Source: Novosphingobium sp. ST904
GTDB lineage: Bacteria; Pseudomonadota; Alphaproteobacteria; Sphingomonadales; Sphingomonadaceae
Direction of reading: 5' to 3'
Assembly (NCBI RefSeq): GCF_001298105.1
Contig: NZ_LGJH01000153.1
Span: 54,266-118,265, forward strand
Length of the DNA: 64,000 nt
The position numbers were made by a program, and so were the translations under genes. How positions within the stretch are numbered: position 1 is the first letter of the stretch; every line of letters starts with the position of its first letter. A model generated the notes under the pieces. It was not told the DNA's origin. It searched no databases and saw only the letters and a program-made list of their open reading frames with translations. Positions 1 through 8,748 of this stretch are shown piece after piece.

Positions 1-520
1 GCGGCTTGATGACGAGGTCGCCGCCGAAACCGGCTTCGACGTTGCGCTGCTGGAACAGGCGCACGTCCTCGATGCGGCGGGCGATGAAGGTGGGCGGCAT
101 GAAGCGCGCATAGTCCAGCACAAAGACCTTTTCGGGCGCATTGCGGACCGAAGCGGGATCGTTGACCACCAGCGTCTGCCCGGCCAGCCGCTCAAGCAGG
201 TGCGTGGCGGTGATGTAGCCGAGGTCGAAAGGCGGGTCCTGCCGCATCAGCACCACGTCGATATCGGCCACGAGGTCGATCAGGCGATACTCGCCGCGCG
301 TGAAGTGCGCGCCTTCCACGCGCTGAACCGTAACCGGGGCACCCCAGCAGGTGAGGCGTCCGGCAGCGCCAGAGGACGCGTCATAGGCGAGCGTGCGCAC
401 GTCATAATGGAACAGTTCGTGCCCGCGCGCCTGCGCCGAGAGCATGAGCGCGAACGAGGAATCACCCGCGATCTTGATCGATTCCAGCGGGTCCATCTGA
501 ACGGCGATGCGTAAGGTCAT
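1..520 (-). CDS. gshB: Glutathione synthetase, 3' part outside window
   Basis: ATP-dependent ligase for the second step of glutathione synthesis (gamma-glutamylcysteine plus glycine). The frame is open from the ATG at 518-520 to the window edge, giving the N-terminal 173 residues. It begins MTLRIAVQMDPLESIKIAGD and contains the family signatures MRQDPPFD, NDPASVRNAPEK and, at the cut edge, GGDLVIKP. The C-terminal ATP-grasp part lies outside. It is the last visible member of the minus-strand series rsmI-yraN-gshB, about 120 bases after yraN. Recognition is confident from the N-terminal pre-ATP-grasp domain. Confidence 0.93.
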   Translation of the reverse strand, partial: MTLRIAVQMDPLESIKIAGDSSFALMLSAQARGHELFHYDVRTLAYDASSGAAGRLTCWGAPVTVQRVEGAHFTRGEYRLIDLVADIDVVLMRQDPPFDLGYITATHLLERLAGQTLVVNDPASVRNAPEKVFVLDYARFMPPTFIARRIEDVRLFQQRNVEAGFGGDLVIKP

Positions 521-638
521 GAAAAGTCTGGTCCTCGCGGATATGTACCGAGCGGTATCTTTCGGGAAGGCGGCTTAATCGGAATCGGCGCCGGGCGCGA
601 ATGATTTTGGGGCTGGTCCTGCAACTTTGCAGATCGGG

Positions 639-1001
639 CTACAGGTCCGGCTGCCAGGCATTGGCGATCCGGCGCGGCCAGCAGCCGGGCGCCATCAGCA
701 GGACGTCCACCCTCAGGCTGTCGCCCGGCTTCCGGTACCGGTGGGCGACGGCCTCGGCGGCGGCCGCCACGCGGCGCAGGCGGTGATGATCTATCGCATG
801 GTCGAGATCGGCGCGGCGCGCGCGCCACTTCACCTCGACGAAGCACAGCGTGCGGCCGCGCCGGGCGACGATATCGACCTCGCCGCGACCGGTCTTGACC
901 CGCCGGGCGCGGATGCTCCAGCCGGTGAGCCGCAAGTACCATGCGGCCAGAGCCTCCCCCCGGCGCCCCTTGCGCTCCGCTTCGGCGCGCTGCCTGCTCA
1001 C
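639..1001 (-). CDS. YraN family (UPF0102) endonuclease-fold protein
   Basis: 120-residue member of the YraN/UPF0102 family, which has a Holliday-junction-resolvase/restriction-endonuclease-like fold and no firmly assigned role. Visible hallmarks are RRGEALAAWYLRLTGW near the N-terminus, then the core GRGEVDIVARRGRTLCFVEVK (D, E and K as putative metal and catalytic residues), then VDVLLM near the C-terminus. The start is a GTG at 999-1001 that overlaps the rsmI stop (GTGA), giving the usual family length. The frame is open further upstream, but that part only mirrors rsmI. The rsmI-yraN pairing is conserved in many bacteria. Confidence 0.88.
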   Translation of the reverse strand: MSRQRAEAERKGRRGEALAAWYLRLTGWSIRARRVKTGRGEVDIVARRGRTLCFVEVKWRARRADLDHAIDHHRLRRVAAAAEAVAHRYRKPGDSLRVDVLLMAPGCWPRRIANAWQPDL

Positions 1002-1825
1002 TTCAGCTCCATCGCCCGGGCATAGAGCACCTTGCGATCGAGCCCGGTTGCCTTCGCCACCGTTCCGGCCGCCTGCGAGGGCTTCGCCAGCGCCAGTTCG
1101 GCGCGGAGCAGGGCGTCGACATCCACCTCGCCGATCGGTTCCTCGCCGGGAGGGGCGACGAGCAGGACGATCTCGCCCTTGGGCGGGTGCGCCGCGTAAT
1201 GGGCGATAAGCTCGCCGGGCGTGCCGCTGCGGCATTCCTCGAACTTCTTGGTAAGTTCGCGCGCCACCGCGACTTCGCGGCCGGGCAGGACCGCGCCGAT
1301 GGCCTCAAGCGCATCGTCGAGGCGCGGGGCGGTTTCGTAGAAGATCAGCGTGGCCGGCACTCTGGCGAGATCCGCCAGCACCGTCTCGCGCGCCTTGGCC
1401 TTGTTGGGCAGGAAGCCGGCGAACAGGAAGCGGTCGTTAGGCAGGCCGGAAAGCGTCATGGCCATGACCGCCGCATTCGCGCCGGGCAGGCTGGTGACGG
1501 GAATGCCCCGTTCCCGCGCGATCCTGACGAGGCGATAGCCGGGGTCGGAGATCAGCGGCGTTCCGGCATCGCTGACCAGCGCCACCGGCTCGCTTTCCAT
1601 CAGCGCCAGCAGCCGCTCGCGGTCGGCTTCGCCGGCGTGATCGTCATAACGGATCATCTTCTGCTTGATGCCGAGGTGATGCAGGAGCTTCCCGGTGATG
1701 CGCGTGTCCTCGCAGGCGACCGCGCTCACGCCTTTGAGGATCTCCACGGCGCGAAAGGTAATGTCCCCAAGGTTGCCAATCGGGGTTGCCACTATGTAGA
1801 GGCCTGAGGTGAGAGTGTGTTCCAT
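998..1825 (-). CDS. rsmI: 16S rRNA (cytidine(1402)-2'-O)-methyltransferase
   Basis: SAM-dependent methyltransferase that 2'-O-methylates C1402 in the ribosomal decoding centre. The 275-residue length fits the family. Motifs seen: LYIVATPIGNLGDITFRA at the N-terminus, CEDTRITGKLLHHLGI, VSDAGTPLISDPGYRLV, LPGANAAVMAMTLSGLP, and FYETAPRLDDAL, all typical of the tetrapyrrole-methylase fold of RsmI. The ATG at 1823-1825 is 41 bases from the start of the divergent LpoA-like gene, so the two promoters must lie close together. It is followed with overlap by yraN. Confidence 0.97.
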   Translation of the reverse strand: MEHTLTSGLYIVATPIGNLGDITFRAVEILKGVSAVACEDTRITGKLLHHLGIKQKMIRYDDHAGEADRERLLALMESEPVALVSDAGTPLISDPGYRLVRIARERGIPVTSLPGANAAVMAMTLSGLPNDRFLFAGFLPNKAKARETVLADLARVPATLIFYETAPRLDDALEAIGAVLPGREVAVARELTKKFEECRSGTPGELIAHYAAHPPKGEIVLLVAPPGEEPIGEVDVDALLRAELALAKPSQAAGTVAKATGLDRKVLYARAMELK

Positions 1826-1866
1826 CGCAGGGACTCATGGCCCAAGCACTATGGGAGCGGCAAGCA

Positions 1867-3033
1867 ATGTTCTATAATCGCCTGAACCGGCGCAATCTTC
1901 TCGCGGCGGCAGCGATGGCAGCCCTCGCGGGTTGCGCAGTGGTCCCCAAGGCGCCCGCGCCGGCTCCCGCCCCCGCCCCCACGCCAACGGCGCCGGAAAG
2001 CGAGATTCCCACCGATACCGAACGTCACCGCGTGGCGCTGCTGGTGCCGATCAGCGGGCCCAACGCGGGCGTCGGCCAGTCGCTCGCCAATGCGGCGAAC
2101 ATGGCACTGCTCGATACCGGCGCGAAGAACCTGCGCATCACCACTTACGACACCGGCACGAATCCGGGCGAAGCCGCCCGCCGCGCCATCGCCGACGGCA
2201 ACAAGCTGATTCTCGGTCCACTGCTGTCTGACGACATCGCCTCGGTCGCGGCTGTCGCCAAGCCTGCGCACGTGCCGCTCATCTCTTTCTCGAACGACGA
2301 GAAGGCGGCCGGCAAGGATGTCTTCATCATCGGTAATCTGCCGGGCCAGTCGATCGCCCGCACGGTCGGCTATGCGCGGGGCAAGGGCATCAGCACGTTC
2401 GCGGCTCTCGTACCCAAGGGCGACTATGGCGAACGCGTGAGCAGCTCGCTCCTCGCCTCGGTGCGGGACAGCGGCGGCTCGGTCGTGGCCATGGAAACCT
2501 ATGATCGCACCGCCGCCTCGATCGGTGCGGCGGCCAATCGCATCAAGGCCAAGAGCGGCTACGGTGCGCTGCTCATTGCTGACAGCGGCAGTCTTTCGGC
2601 CAAGGCAGCGGTTTCCTACCGCGCGGCCGGTGGCGGTGCAGGCGTGCGCCTGCTCGGCACCGAACTGTGGGGCGGTGAGCGCGAACTGGCGACCAGCCCG
2701 GCGCTCAACGGCGCCTGGTTCTCCACCGTGTCCGACGTTCGCTTCGCGCAGTTTTCCAAGAGCTATCGCAGCCGCTTCGGCGCCGCGCCCTTCCGCATCG
2801 CAACGCTTGGCTACGATGCCGTGCTGCTGACCCTGCGCGTTACCCGCGCCTGGGTTCCCGGCAAGGCGTTCCCCACCGGCGAGATGCTGGATCCGGGTGG
2901 CTTCCTCGGCATGGACGGTCCGTTCCGCTTCAACCGGAACGGCCTGATCGAACGCGCTCTGGAGGTTCGCGCGGTGGACGGCGGCGCGATCAAGGTCATC
3001 AGCGCTGCCCCCAGCGGTTTCGCCAAGGACTAG
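1867..3033 (+). CDS. LpoA-like penicillin-binding protein activator lipoprotein
   Basis: Predicted outer-membrane lipoprotein of 388 residues. The N-terminus reads MFYNRLNRRNLLAAAAMAAL and is followed by lipobox LAGC, then a Pro/Ala-rich linker and a periplasmic-binding-protein-like domain (HRVALLVPISGPNAGVG, LILGPLLSDDIASVAAVA, VPLISFSNDEKAAG, LGYDAVLL). The family (LpoA-type, ABC substrate-binding-like) activates peptidoglycan synthases or binds ligands. I chose the ATG at 1867 rather than the in-frame ATG at 1837 because it places a proper signal peptide directly at the N-terminus and leaves room for a promoter before divergent rsmI. The specific partner PBP is inferred. Confidence 0.85.
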   Translation: MFYNRLNRRNLLAAAAMAALAGCAVVPKAPAPAPAPAPTPTAPESEIPTDTERHRVALLVPISGPNAGVGQSLANAANMALLDTGAKNLRITTYDTGTNPGEAARRAIADGNKLILGPLLSDDIASVAAVAKPAHVPLISFSNDEKAAGKDVFIIGNLPGQSIARTVGYARGKGISTFAALVPKGDYGERVSSSLLASVRDSGGSVVAMETYDRTAASIGAAANRIKAKSGYGALLIADSGSLSAKAAVSYRAAGGGAGVRLLGTELWGGERELATSPALNGAWFSTVSDVRFAQFSKSYRSRFGAAPFRIATLGYDAVLLTLRVTRAWVPGKAFPTGEMLDPGGFLGMDGPFRFNRNGLIERALEVRAVDGGAIKVISAAPSGFAKD

Positions 3034-3065
3034 GTCTCGCGATCCGGCTGCGTTCGGGGGGGCGG

Positions 3066-3317
3066 CTAGGACGGCGGCTTGCCGCCGTCCTCGGGTAACA
3101 TCTTCGAGGCTTTTCGCCGGTCCGCAGCGGTTTTGCCGATCTGGCGTTCCAGTTTCGCCTGAAAGCTGGCGATGTCCAGAATCTCGAGATCGGGATCGGG
3201 GCGGCGCCAGCTTTCGTTTTTTGCGCGCGACCGGCGTAGCGCCCTTATGACCAGGCAGACGATCCCGGTGCCTATCGCGGCGATCAGGAGACAGGCCAGG
3301 ATCAGCCCGCTGGTCAT
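3066..3317 (-). CDS. Small single-pass membrane protein, unknown function
   Basis: 83 residues starting MTSGLILACLLIAAIG. One hydrophobic segment (about residues 3-26) is followed by a basic stretch RALRRSRAKNESWRRPD and a charged helical tail (DIASFQAKLERQIGK). The topology by positive-inside reasoning is N-out, C-in. It follows the DUF2384-like gene by 8 bases on the same strand and is likely co-transcribed. I do not recognise a characterised family. Confidence 0.6.
   Translation of the reverse strand: MTSGLILACLLIAAIGTGIVCLVIRALRRSRAKNESWRRPDPDLEILDIASFQAKLERQIGKTAADRRKASKMLPEDGGKPPS
3069..3090. terminator. Perfect 10-bp stem hairpin between convergent genes
   Basis: GGACGGCGGC / GCCGCCGTCC with a two-base spacer forms a perfect inverted repeat. 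It lies at the junction of the plus-strand lipoprotein gene and the 3' end of the minus-strand small gene, and overlaps the latter's last codons. No T-run follows, so it may be a bidirectional or weak terminator. Confidence 0.45.
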
Positions 3318-3325
3318 GGCCGGGC

Positions 3326-3604
3326 CTATCCGATCGCGGGCGAGGGAGCCGGAAGGTCCGCCAGATGGGCGACGACGCGCCTGAAGCCTTCGGCAGTGGC
3401 CAGCGCCAGATCGATGGGCCGCCCGCCAAGGTCGTCCCGGTCCTCGTTGAGATAGGCGATGGCCGCGTCCTTGTTTCCAAGCGTGAGGAGCGCGCACCGC
3501 GTCACGTCCCCTTGCCGCCGCGCTTCGTCCTGCGTGAGCGGGTTGCGGGCTTGCCAGCGGTTCCTGTTCTTGCGCGGGGCCGGATCGGGGGGAGTATCCG
3601 TCAT
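3326..3604 (-). CDS. MbcA/ParS/Xre antitoxin-like (DUF2384-type) protein
   Basis: 92 residues from ATG 3602-3604, preceded by a good ribosome site (GAAGGGA). The C-terminal half (LGNKDAAIAYLNEDRDDLGG then RPIDLALATAEGFRRVV) closely follows the pattern of the toxin-binding domain of Xre/MbcA/ParS antitoxins (G..xxAxxWLxxPxxxLGGxxPxxLxxTxxGxxxV). There is no N-terminal helix-turn-helix and no RES-domain toxin beside it, so it is an orphan or has another role. An in-frame ATG upstream at 3634 lacks a ribosome site. Confidence 0.62.
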   Translation of the reverse strand: MTDTPPDPAPRKNRNRWQARNPLTQDEARRQGDVTRCALLTLGNKDAAIAYLNEDRDDLGGRPIDLALATAEGFRRVVAHLADLPAPSPAIG

Positions 3605-3664
3605 CGTCGTGTTCCCTTCAGAATGAGCGCGCAACCGAAGCCGGAAATGTTCCGCGACGGGGCC

Positions 3665-3895
3665 TCAAGTGGGCTGTTCGGTATGCTCGGTGGTTTCGGT
3701 CTGGGCACGCTCCGCCTCGCGGAGAGCGCGGCTGGCTTCCATCTTGCTGATACGGTCGGACATCGCTCTCCACGCGGCTTCGGAGCGCAGTTCGCGCTCC
3801 CGCACATTCGAGAGCATCGCCTGCTGGGCGGCAGAGGCCGCCTCCTGAGCCCTTGCGTCGCAGAATGCTTTGGTCAGGCTCATCAGCTGCGCCAT
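3665..3895 (-). CDS. Small helical hypothetical protein
   Basis: 76 residues, MAQLMSLTKAFCDARAQEAA..., predicted almost wholly alpha-helical, with Ala/Glu/Arg-rich heptad-like stretches (RERELRSEAAWRAMSDRISKM) that could form a coiled coil. It lies between the cold-shock gene and the DUF2384-like gene on the same strand. The family is unrecognised. Coding potential is supported by normal codon use and its place in a run of same-strand small genes. Confidence 0.5.
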   Translation of the reverse strand: MAQLMSLTKAFCDARAQEAASAAQQAMLSNVRERELRSEAAWRAMSDRISKMEASRALREAERAQTETTEHTEQPT

Positions 3896-3941
3896 GGGCC
3901 CGACCCGGGTTGCCGGGGTTGTGTCAGGGGGGCGCCGGGCA

Positions 3942-4151
3942 TCAGGCCAGCTTCACCAGATTGACGGCAGAGGCTTTCCCGTTGCGCGCAATCTGAATGT
4001 CGTAAGTGAAGCGGTCGCCCAGTGCCAGGGTCTCAAGCCCCACGGCATGGGCGCTCGATATGTGGACGAAGTTGTCTCCGCCGCCGTCCTCGGGACGCAA
4101 GAAGCCGTAACCTTTTGCAAGGCTAAGGAATTGGACAATTCCGGTTTGCAT
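3942..4151 (-). CDS. Cold-shock domain (CspA-like) protein
   Basis: 69-residue OB-fold nucleic-acid-binding protein. It starts MQTGIVQFLSLAKGYGFLRP and carries RNP1-like KGYGFLRPEDGG and RNP2-like DNFVHISS motifs, ending ASAVNLVKLA. The ATG at 4149-4151 is preceded by GAGGGAAAAC. The protein would act as an RNA chaperone; cold inducibility is not shown by the sequence. The glycine-rich loop and the aromatic residues are retained, although the usual KFF motif is replaced by QFLSLAKG. Confidence 0.88.
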   Translation of the reverse strand: MQTGIVQFLSLAKGYGFLRPEDGGGDNFVHISSAHAVGLETLALGDRFTYDIQIARNGKASAVNLVKLA

Positions 4152-4592
4152 GTTTTCCCTCTCATGAAAAAACGTCCCGCAAAAGCGAGAATGTGGAGAG
4201 AGATTTTCAAAAACGATTAATCGAAATGGCCAATAAAGGCGTGATTCCCGATTTCATGGGAGTGCCGTTGCGGCCATCGAAATCTGAAAGATCAAATCTA
4301 TCGGGCGAGTGTAACACGGCCCGAAGGTCTGTCCTATTTAATTATGCCGCCGCAGGCCCGGCACAGATCCACTCTGAGATCGCCCGCCGCGCATTTTCGG
4401 GATCGCTTCCGGGCAAGCCGGACTTCCACCGCCACTTTCCTGAAAAATTACTTGCCCCAAGAGAGCGACCAGCCGGGGGGAGAAGGTCGTCTTTTTTCAT
4501 CAGAATAAAGAACGGCGCTTCCCGAAAGTACACTTTCATACGCAGTAATAGTGGAGTACCCATGGCGTGCAACCATTTGGGGAGCAGGCGTT
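4152..4592. other. Gene-free divergent intergenic region (csp / aqpZ)
   Basis: About 440 bases without a supported gene. Base composition is visibly more AT-rich than the flanks near 4195-4350. It must contain the promoter and leader of the cold-shock gene (leftward) and the promoter of aqpZ (rightward). Short open frames here show no protein signature. I see no tRNA or clear hairpin. Confidence 0.5.
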
Positions 4593-5291
4593 ATGTCGAA
4601 GCGACTGGCAGCGGAATTCTTCGGTACATTCTGGCTCGTCTTCGGAGGCTGCGGTTCGGCCGTTCTTGCAGCAGCCTTTCCGGAGCTTGGCATCGGCTTT
4701 GCCGGTGTCGCCCTGGCTTTCGGCCTTACGGTCGTGACCATGGCCTATGCCGTGGGCAGCATATCCGGCGGGCATTTCAACCCGGCGGTTTCCTTCGGCA
4801 TGGCGATCGGCGGCCGACTGGACTGGAAAGACCTCGTTCCCTACTGGATTTCGCAGGTTCTCGGCGCGATCGTGGCCGCGGGCGCACTTTACGCGATCGC
4901 CTCGGGCAAGGCGGGCTGGACGCCCGAAGGCTTTGCGACGAACGGCTATGGCGCGCTTTCGCCCGGTGGCTATGCGCTTCATTCGGCGCTGCTGATCGAA
5001 ACGATCCTGACGGCGGGCTTCATCATCGTCATCCTCGGGTCGACCTCGAAGATCGCTCCGGCCGGGTTCGGCCCGCTGGCGATTGGCCTGGCGCTGACGC
5101 TGATCCACCTCGTGTCGATCCCGGTAACCAATACCTCGGTCAACCCCGCCCGGTCGACCGGGGTGGCGCTCTTCGCCGAAACCGCTGCACTGGGCCAGCT
5201 ATGGGCCTTCTGGCTGGCGCCGCTGATCGGCGCGGCCATCGGCGCCCTCATCTGGCGCACGCTGCTGGCGCCTAACGAAGGCGCTCTTTAG
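4593..5291 (+). CDS. aqpZ: Aquaporin Z
   Basis: Water channel of the inner membrane, 232 residues and six transmembrane helices. Both NPA boxes are present: [12 protein letters not shown] (first half) and [15 protein letters not shown] (second half, with the Arg of the selectivity filter). The N-terminus [20 protein letters not shown] matches AqpZ. The ATG at 4593 follows GGGGAGCAGG. An in-frame ATG 42 bases upstream would add a non-homologous extension. It converges on xerC with a 6-base gap. Confidence 0.96.
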   Translation: MSKRLAAEFFGTFWLVFGGCGSAVLAAAFPELGIGFAGVALAFGLTVVTMAYAVGSISGGHFNPAVSFGMAIGGRLDWKDLVPYWISQVLGAIVAAGALYAIASGKAGWTPEGFATNGYGALSPGGYALHSALLIETILTAGFIIVILGSTSKIAPAGFGPLAIGLALTLIHLVSIPVTNTSVNPARSTGVALFAETAALGQLWAFWLAPLIGAAIGALIWRTLLAPNEGAL

Positions 5292-5297
5292 AATGGA

Positions 5298-6194
5298 TCA
5301 ACCCTGCTCGCGCGGATGCGCATTGCGGTAGACGTCGAGCAGGGTTGCCGCATCCACCTTGGTATAGATCTGGGTCGAGCCGAGGCTGGCATGGCCGAGC
5401 AGTTCCTGGAGACTGCGCAAGTCCGCCCCGGCGCCGAGCAGGTGGGTGGCGAAACTGTGGCGCAGGGCGTGGGGCGTGGCGCTGGCAGGCAGGCCAAGGG
5501 AAATGCGGGCACGCGCGACCGCCTTCTGGACCATGCCCTGGGCAAGCGCTCCGCCCTTGGCCCCGCGGAAGATCGAACCGCCCGCTACCATCGGCCATGG
5601 ACACTTGTGGATGTAGTCTGCCACGCCATCGCGCACGATCGGCAGCAAGGGCACCATGCGCTGCTTGCCGCCCTTGCCGGTCACCATCAGGGTCTCGCCC
5701 AGGGGCAGGGCGCTGCCTTCGATCGACAGGGCCTCGGCAATGCGCAGGCCCGCGCCGTAGAGCAGGAGCAGGACCGCGCGGTCCCGCGCGCCGATCCACG
5801 GCTCGCGCGCGTCTTCCTCCACCGTGGCGGCGAGATTGACGGCTTCGTCCGGCGTGACCGGGCGCGGCAGGCCTTTCTTGAGGCGCGGCCCCCTGAGCCG
5901 CGGCGGCGCGGCATGGGCCACGCCCATCTGTTCCCGGGCGAAGGCGAGGAAGCTCTTCAGTGCGGAAAGTTCGCGCGCGGCCGAAGCGTTGCCGATGCCC
6001 TGTTCGCGCCGGTCGGCAAGGTGAAGGCGCAGTTCCGCCGCTTCGAGCCGGGCCAGGGTATTCCAGTCCTCCGCCCCGGTCCGGTCGATCAGGCGGGCAG
6101 CGGTTGCGAGATAGGCGCGCAAGGTATGGGGGCTGCGGCGCCGCGCGTTGCCGAGGTGATTGCCCCAGGTTTCGAGCAGGTCCGCCTTGGTCAA
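5298..6194 (-). CDS. xerC: Tyrosine recombinase XerC
   Basis: 298-residue site-specific recombinase for chromosome dimer resolution at dif. It has an N-terminal SAM-like core-binding domain and a C-terminal catalytic domain with LYGAGLRIAEAL (first Arg), TGKGGKQRMVPL (Lys), ATPHALRHSFATHLL (HxLRH) and LLGHASLGSTQIYTK (GH...Y). The start is a TTG at 6192-6194 overlapping the hemW stop (TTGA), so translation is probably coupled. It is the last gene of rph-rdgB-hemW-xerC. The choice of XerC over XerD is by overall resemblance. Confidence 0.9.
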   Translation of the reverse strand: MTKADLLETWGNHLGNARRRSPHTLRAYLATAARLIDRTGAEDWNTLARLEAAELRLHLADRREQGIGNASAARELSALKSFLAFAREQMGVAHAAPPRLRGPRLKKGLPRPVTPDEAVNLAATVEEDAREPWIGARDRAVLLLLYGAGLRIAEALSIEGSALPLGETLMVTGKGGKQRMVPLLPIVRDGVADYIHKCPWPMVAGGSIFRGAKGGALAQGMVQKAVARARISLGLPASATPHALRHSFATHLLGAGADLRSLQELLGHASLGSTQIYTKVDAATLLDVYRNAHPREQG

Positions 6195-7342
6195 GGTTCG
6201 ACGAGGTCTTCGGGCACGATCTCGCCCAGCAAGCCGTCAAGCAACGGCATTCCCGATTCGGTGACGTGCAGCCGCAAGCCGCTGCGCCGGATCAGCCCCT
6301 GCTTCTCGTAGAATGCGGCCTTGGCGGGATCGCAAAGCTGCGCCGCGTCCAGCCCGAACCGCGCGGACATCGCGCCAAGGTCCACGCCTTCGCGCAGGCG
6401 CAGGCCCATCAGCATGGCCTCGCTCGCCTGCTCGCGGCGGCCGAGTTCGCGGCTCTCGTTGATGCCGTGCGCGGCGCGGTCGATGGCTTCAAGCCAGTTT
6501 TCGGGCTTGCGGTGGCGGGTGGTGGCCACCCCGCCGCGCCGGCCATGAGCGCCCGGGCCGATGCCGCAATAGTCCTGATAGCGCCAGTAGGTCAGGTTAT
6601 GGCGGCTTTCCTCGCCGGGGCGGGCGTGATTGCTGATCTCGTAGGCGGGCAGGCCGGCGCCAGCGGTCATCTCGCGGGTGAGGGCGAACATGTCGGCGCA
6701 GGCATCCTCGTCTAGCGGCTCGAATTCATGCTGGCGAACCATGGTCGCGAACTTGGTGCCCGGCTCGATGGTCAGCTGGTAGAGCGAGAGGTGTCCGGTG
6801 CCGAAGGACAGGGCATGGGACAGTTCGGCATGCCACTGGTCCGGCGTCTGGCCGGGGCGGGCGTAGATCAGGTCGAAACTGACGCGCTCAAAGCGTTTCT
6901 GTGCCACTTCAAGCGCTTTCAGTCCCTCTTGCGCATCGTGAAGACGGCCAAGAAACCGCAGAGTTGCGTTGTCCAGCGCCTGAAGGCCGAGCGAGACCCG
7001 GTTTACACCGGCATCGGCAAGCGCCGCATAATTGCCGGCCTCGACGGAGGAAGGATTGCCTTCCAGCGTGATCTCGATCCCATCCGCGAAACCCCAGAGT
7101 TTCTGCGCCTCGTCAAGCAGCCGCGCAACGAGGGCAGGGGGCATCAGCGAGGGCGTGCCCCCGCCGAAGAAGATCGAATCGAGCGGTTCCCCGCCTGCCA
7201 CCCCATGCTCATGCCGCATGTCGGCCAGCAGCCCCGCCTCCCAGCGCGCGATCTCGACCCGCTCGCGGACATGGCTGTTGAAGTCGCAGTAGGGACACTT
7301 TGCGAGGCAGAACGGCCAGTGGATGTACAGCGCGCGGGCCAT
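6191..7342 (-). CDS. hemW: Radical SAM family heme chaperone HemW
   Basis: 383 residues. It inserts or chaperones heme and was historically misnamed as an oxygen-independent coproporphyrinogen oxidase. It begins MARALYIHWPFCLAKCPYCDFNSH, with the radical-SAM CxxxCxxC motif plus the extra Cys typical of HemW. Further motifs are FFGGGTPSLM, EGNPSSV, GVNRVSLGLQALD, DLIYARPGQT and YEISNHARPG. The ATG at 7340-7342 lies 10 bases after the rdgB stop; a longer frame upstream only overlaps rdgB. Confidence 0.95.
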   Translation of the reverse strand: MARALYIHWPFCLAKCPYCDFNSHVRERVEIARWEAGLLADMRHEHGVAGGEPLDSIFFGGGTPSLMPPALVARLLDEAQKLWGFADGIEITLEGNPSSVEAGNYAALADAGVNRVSLGLQALDNATLRFLGRLHDAQEGLKALEVAQKRFERVSFDLIYARPGQTPDQWHAELSHALSFGTGHLSLYQLTIEPGTKFATMVRQHEFEPLDEDACADMFALTREMTAGAGLPAYEISNHARPGEESRHNLTYWRYQDYCGIGPGAHGRRGGVATTRHRKPENWLEAIDRAAHGINESRELGRREQASEAMLMGLRLREGVDLGAMSARFGLDAAQLCDPAKAAFYEKQGLIRRSGLRLHVTESGMPLLDGLLGEIVPEDLVEP

Positions 7343-7352
7343 GATCGGCAGA

Positions 7353-7985
7353 TTAGCTCGGGAACTGCTCCGCGACCAGCTTGGCGAAAGCATCGGCGCG
7401 GTGGCTGATCTCGTGCTTTTTTTCAGGCGCGATTTCGGCAAAGGTGTGGTCGAGGCCGTCCGGCACGAAGCAGGGGTCGTAGCCGAAACCCATCTTGCCG
7501 CGCGGAGGCCACGTGAAAGTCCCGTTGGAGCGGCCTTCGTAGACCGCTTCATCGCCGTTCGGCCAAGCGATCGCGAGGACGCAGGAGAACCAGCATGAAC
7601 GGTCGGCTTCAGGGCCCTGTTCGCAAAGGAGGCCTTCAACCTTGCCCATCGCCATGAACCAGTCGCGGCCGGGTTCGCCTTCGAACCACTGCCGTTCGGC
7701 CCAGTCGGCGGTGTAGACGCCGGGCTTTCCGCCCAGCGCCGTTACCGACATGCCGCTATCGTCAGCCAGCGCAGGAAGCTGCGCGGCTTTCGCGGCGGCA
7801 TGGGCCTTGAGCAGTGCGTTCTCGACGAACGTCGTGCCGGTCTCCTCGGGCTCGGGCAGGCCGAGTTCGCCGGCGGAAACGCACTCGATCCCGTAAGGGG
7901 CGAGCAGGGCGCCGATTTCCCTCAGCTTGCCCGCATTGTGCGTGGCAATGACGAGGCGTTCGCCCTGGAGACGGCGATTGCTCAA
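7353..7985 (-). CDS. rdgB: RdgB/HAM1 non-canonical purine NTP pyrophosphatase
   Basis: 210 residues. Hydrolyses dITP, XTP and similar nucleotides to the monophosphate, cleaning the nucleotide pool. Signatures: [13 protein letters not shown] at the N-terminus, [44 protein letters not shown] and ISHRADAF. The start is TTG at 7983-7985 overlapping the rph stop (TTGA), which supports translational coupling. The rph-rdgB-hemW order is common in Alphaproteobacteria. Confidence 0.95.
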   Translation of the reverse strand: MSNRRLQGERLVIATHNAGKLREIGALLAPYGIECVSAGELGLPEPEETGTTFVENALLKAHAAAKAAQLPALADDSGMSVTALGGKPGVYTADWAERQWFEGEPGRDWFMAMGKVEGLLCEQGPEADRSCWFSCVLAIAWPNGDEAVYEGRSNGTFTWPPRGKMGFGYDPCFVPDGLDHTFAEIAPEKKHEISHRADAFAKLVAEQFPS

Positions 7986-8698
7986 CGGCCGACTGCCTTG
8001 GCCTGGGCGGCGAAGATCTGGTCGCAGCCGATGCGGGCGAGGCGAAGCAGGCGCAGGAGGCCTTCCTCGTCATAAGTCGCGCCTTCGGCAGTGGCCTGTG
8101 CCTCGGCGATCTTGCCGCCCTCGATCAGCACGAAGTTGGCGTCGGCATCGGCTGCGCTGTCCTCGATATAGTCGAGATCGAGCACCGGGGTGCCGTTGCA
8201 GATGCCGCAGGAAATGGCGGCAACACGGGCCTGGATCGGGTCTTCCTTGATCTTGCCGTCCGCCATCAGCTTGTCGACGGCAAGACGCAGCGCAACCCAC
8301 GCGCCCGAGATCGAGGCGGTGCGGGTGCCGCCGTCCGCCTGAAGCACGTCGCAGTCGAGCACGATCTGGCGCTCGCCGAGCTTCTTCATGTCGACCACGG
8401 CGCGAAGGCTGCGGCCGATGAGGCGCTGGATTTCCTGCGTGCGGCCGGACTGCTTGCCCTTGGCCGCTTCGCGGCTACCGCGGGTATGCGTTGCGCGGGG
8501 CAGCATCGAATATTCGGCCGTTACCCAGCCTTCGCCCTTGCCGCGAAGGAACGGCGGGACCTTTTCCTCGACGGAGGCGGTGACGAGGACGCGGGTATCA
8601 CCGAAGGAAATCAGCACCGAACCTTCGGCGTGCTTGGTGAAACCGGTCTGGATATCGATGGTGCGCATCTCGTCGGGCGTACGGCCGGAAGGTCGCAT
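7982..8698 (-). CDS. rph: Ribonuclease PH
   Basis: 238-residue phosphorolytic 3'-5' exoribonuclease that trims tRNA 3' ends. It begins [20 protein letters not shown] and contains [70 protein letters not shown] and [20 protein letters not shown], all canonical. It is the first gene of its operon and is divergent from hrcA across a region containing two hairpin repeats. Confidence 0.97.
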   Translation of the reverse strand: MRPSGRTPDEMRTIDIQTGFTKHAEGSVLISFGDTRVLVTASVEEKVPPFLRGKGEGWVTAEYSMLPRATHTRGSREAAKGKQSGRTQEIQRLIGRSLRAVVDMKKLGERQIVLDCDVLQADGGTRTASISGAWVALRLAVDKLMADGKIKEDPIQARVAAISCGICNGTPVLDLDYIEDSAADADANFVLIEGGKIAEAQATAEGATYDEEGLLRLLRLARIGCDQIFAAQAKAVGR

Positions 8699-8748
8699 GG
8701 AGGTTCCTTTGGTCTAGTTCGGATCGTCGATTACCCGCGCCCCCTAGA

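Noticed and set aside
1849..3480. 543-codon open frame on the minus strand
   Set aside because: Antisense shadow of the LpoA-like gene in GC-rich DNA; Arg/Gly/Ala-rich with no domain, while the plus strand has a clear lipoprotein.
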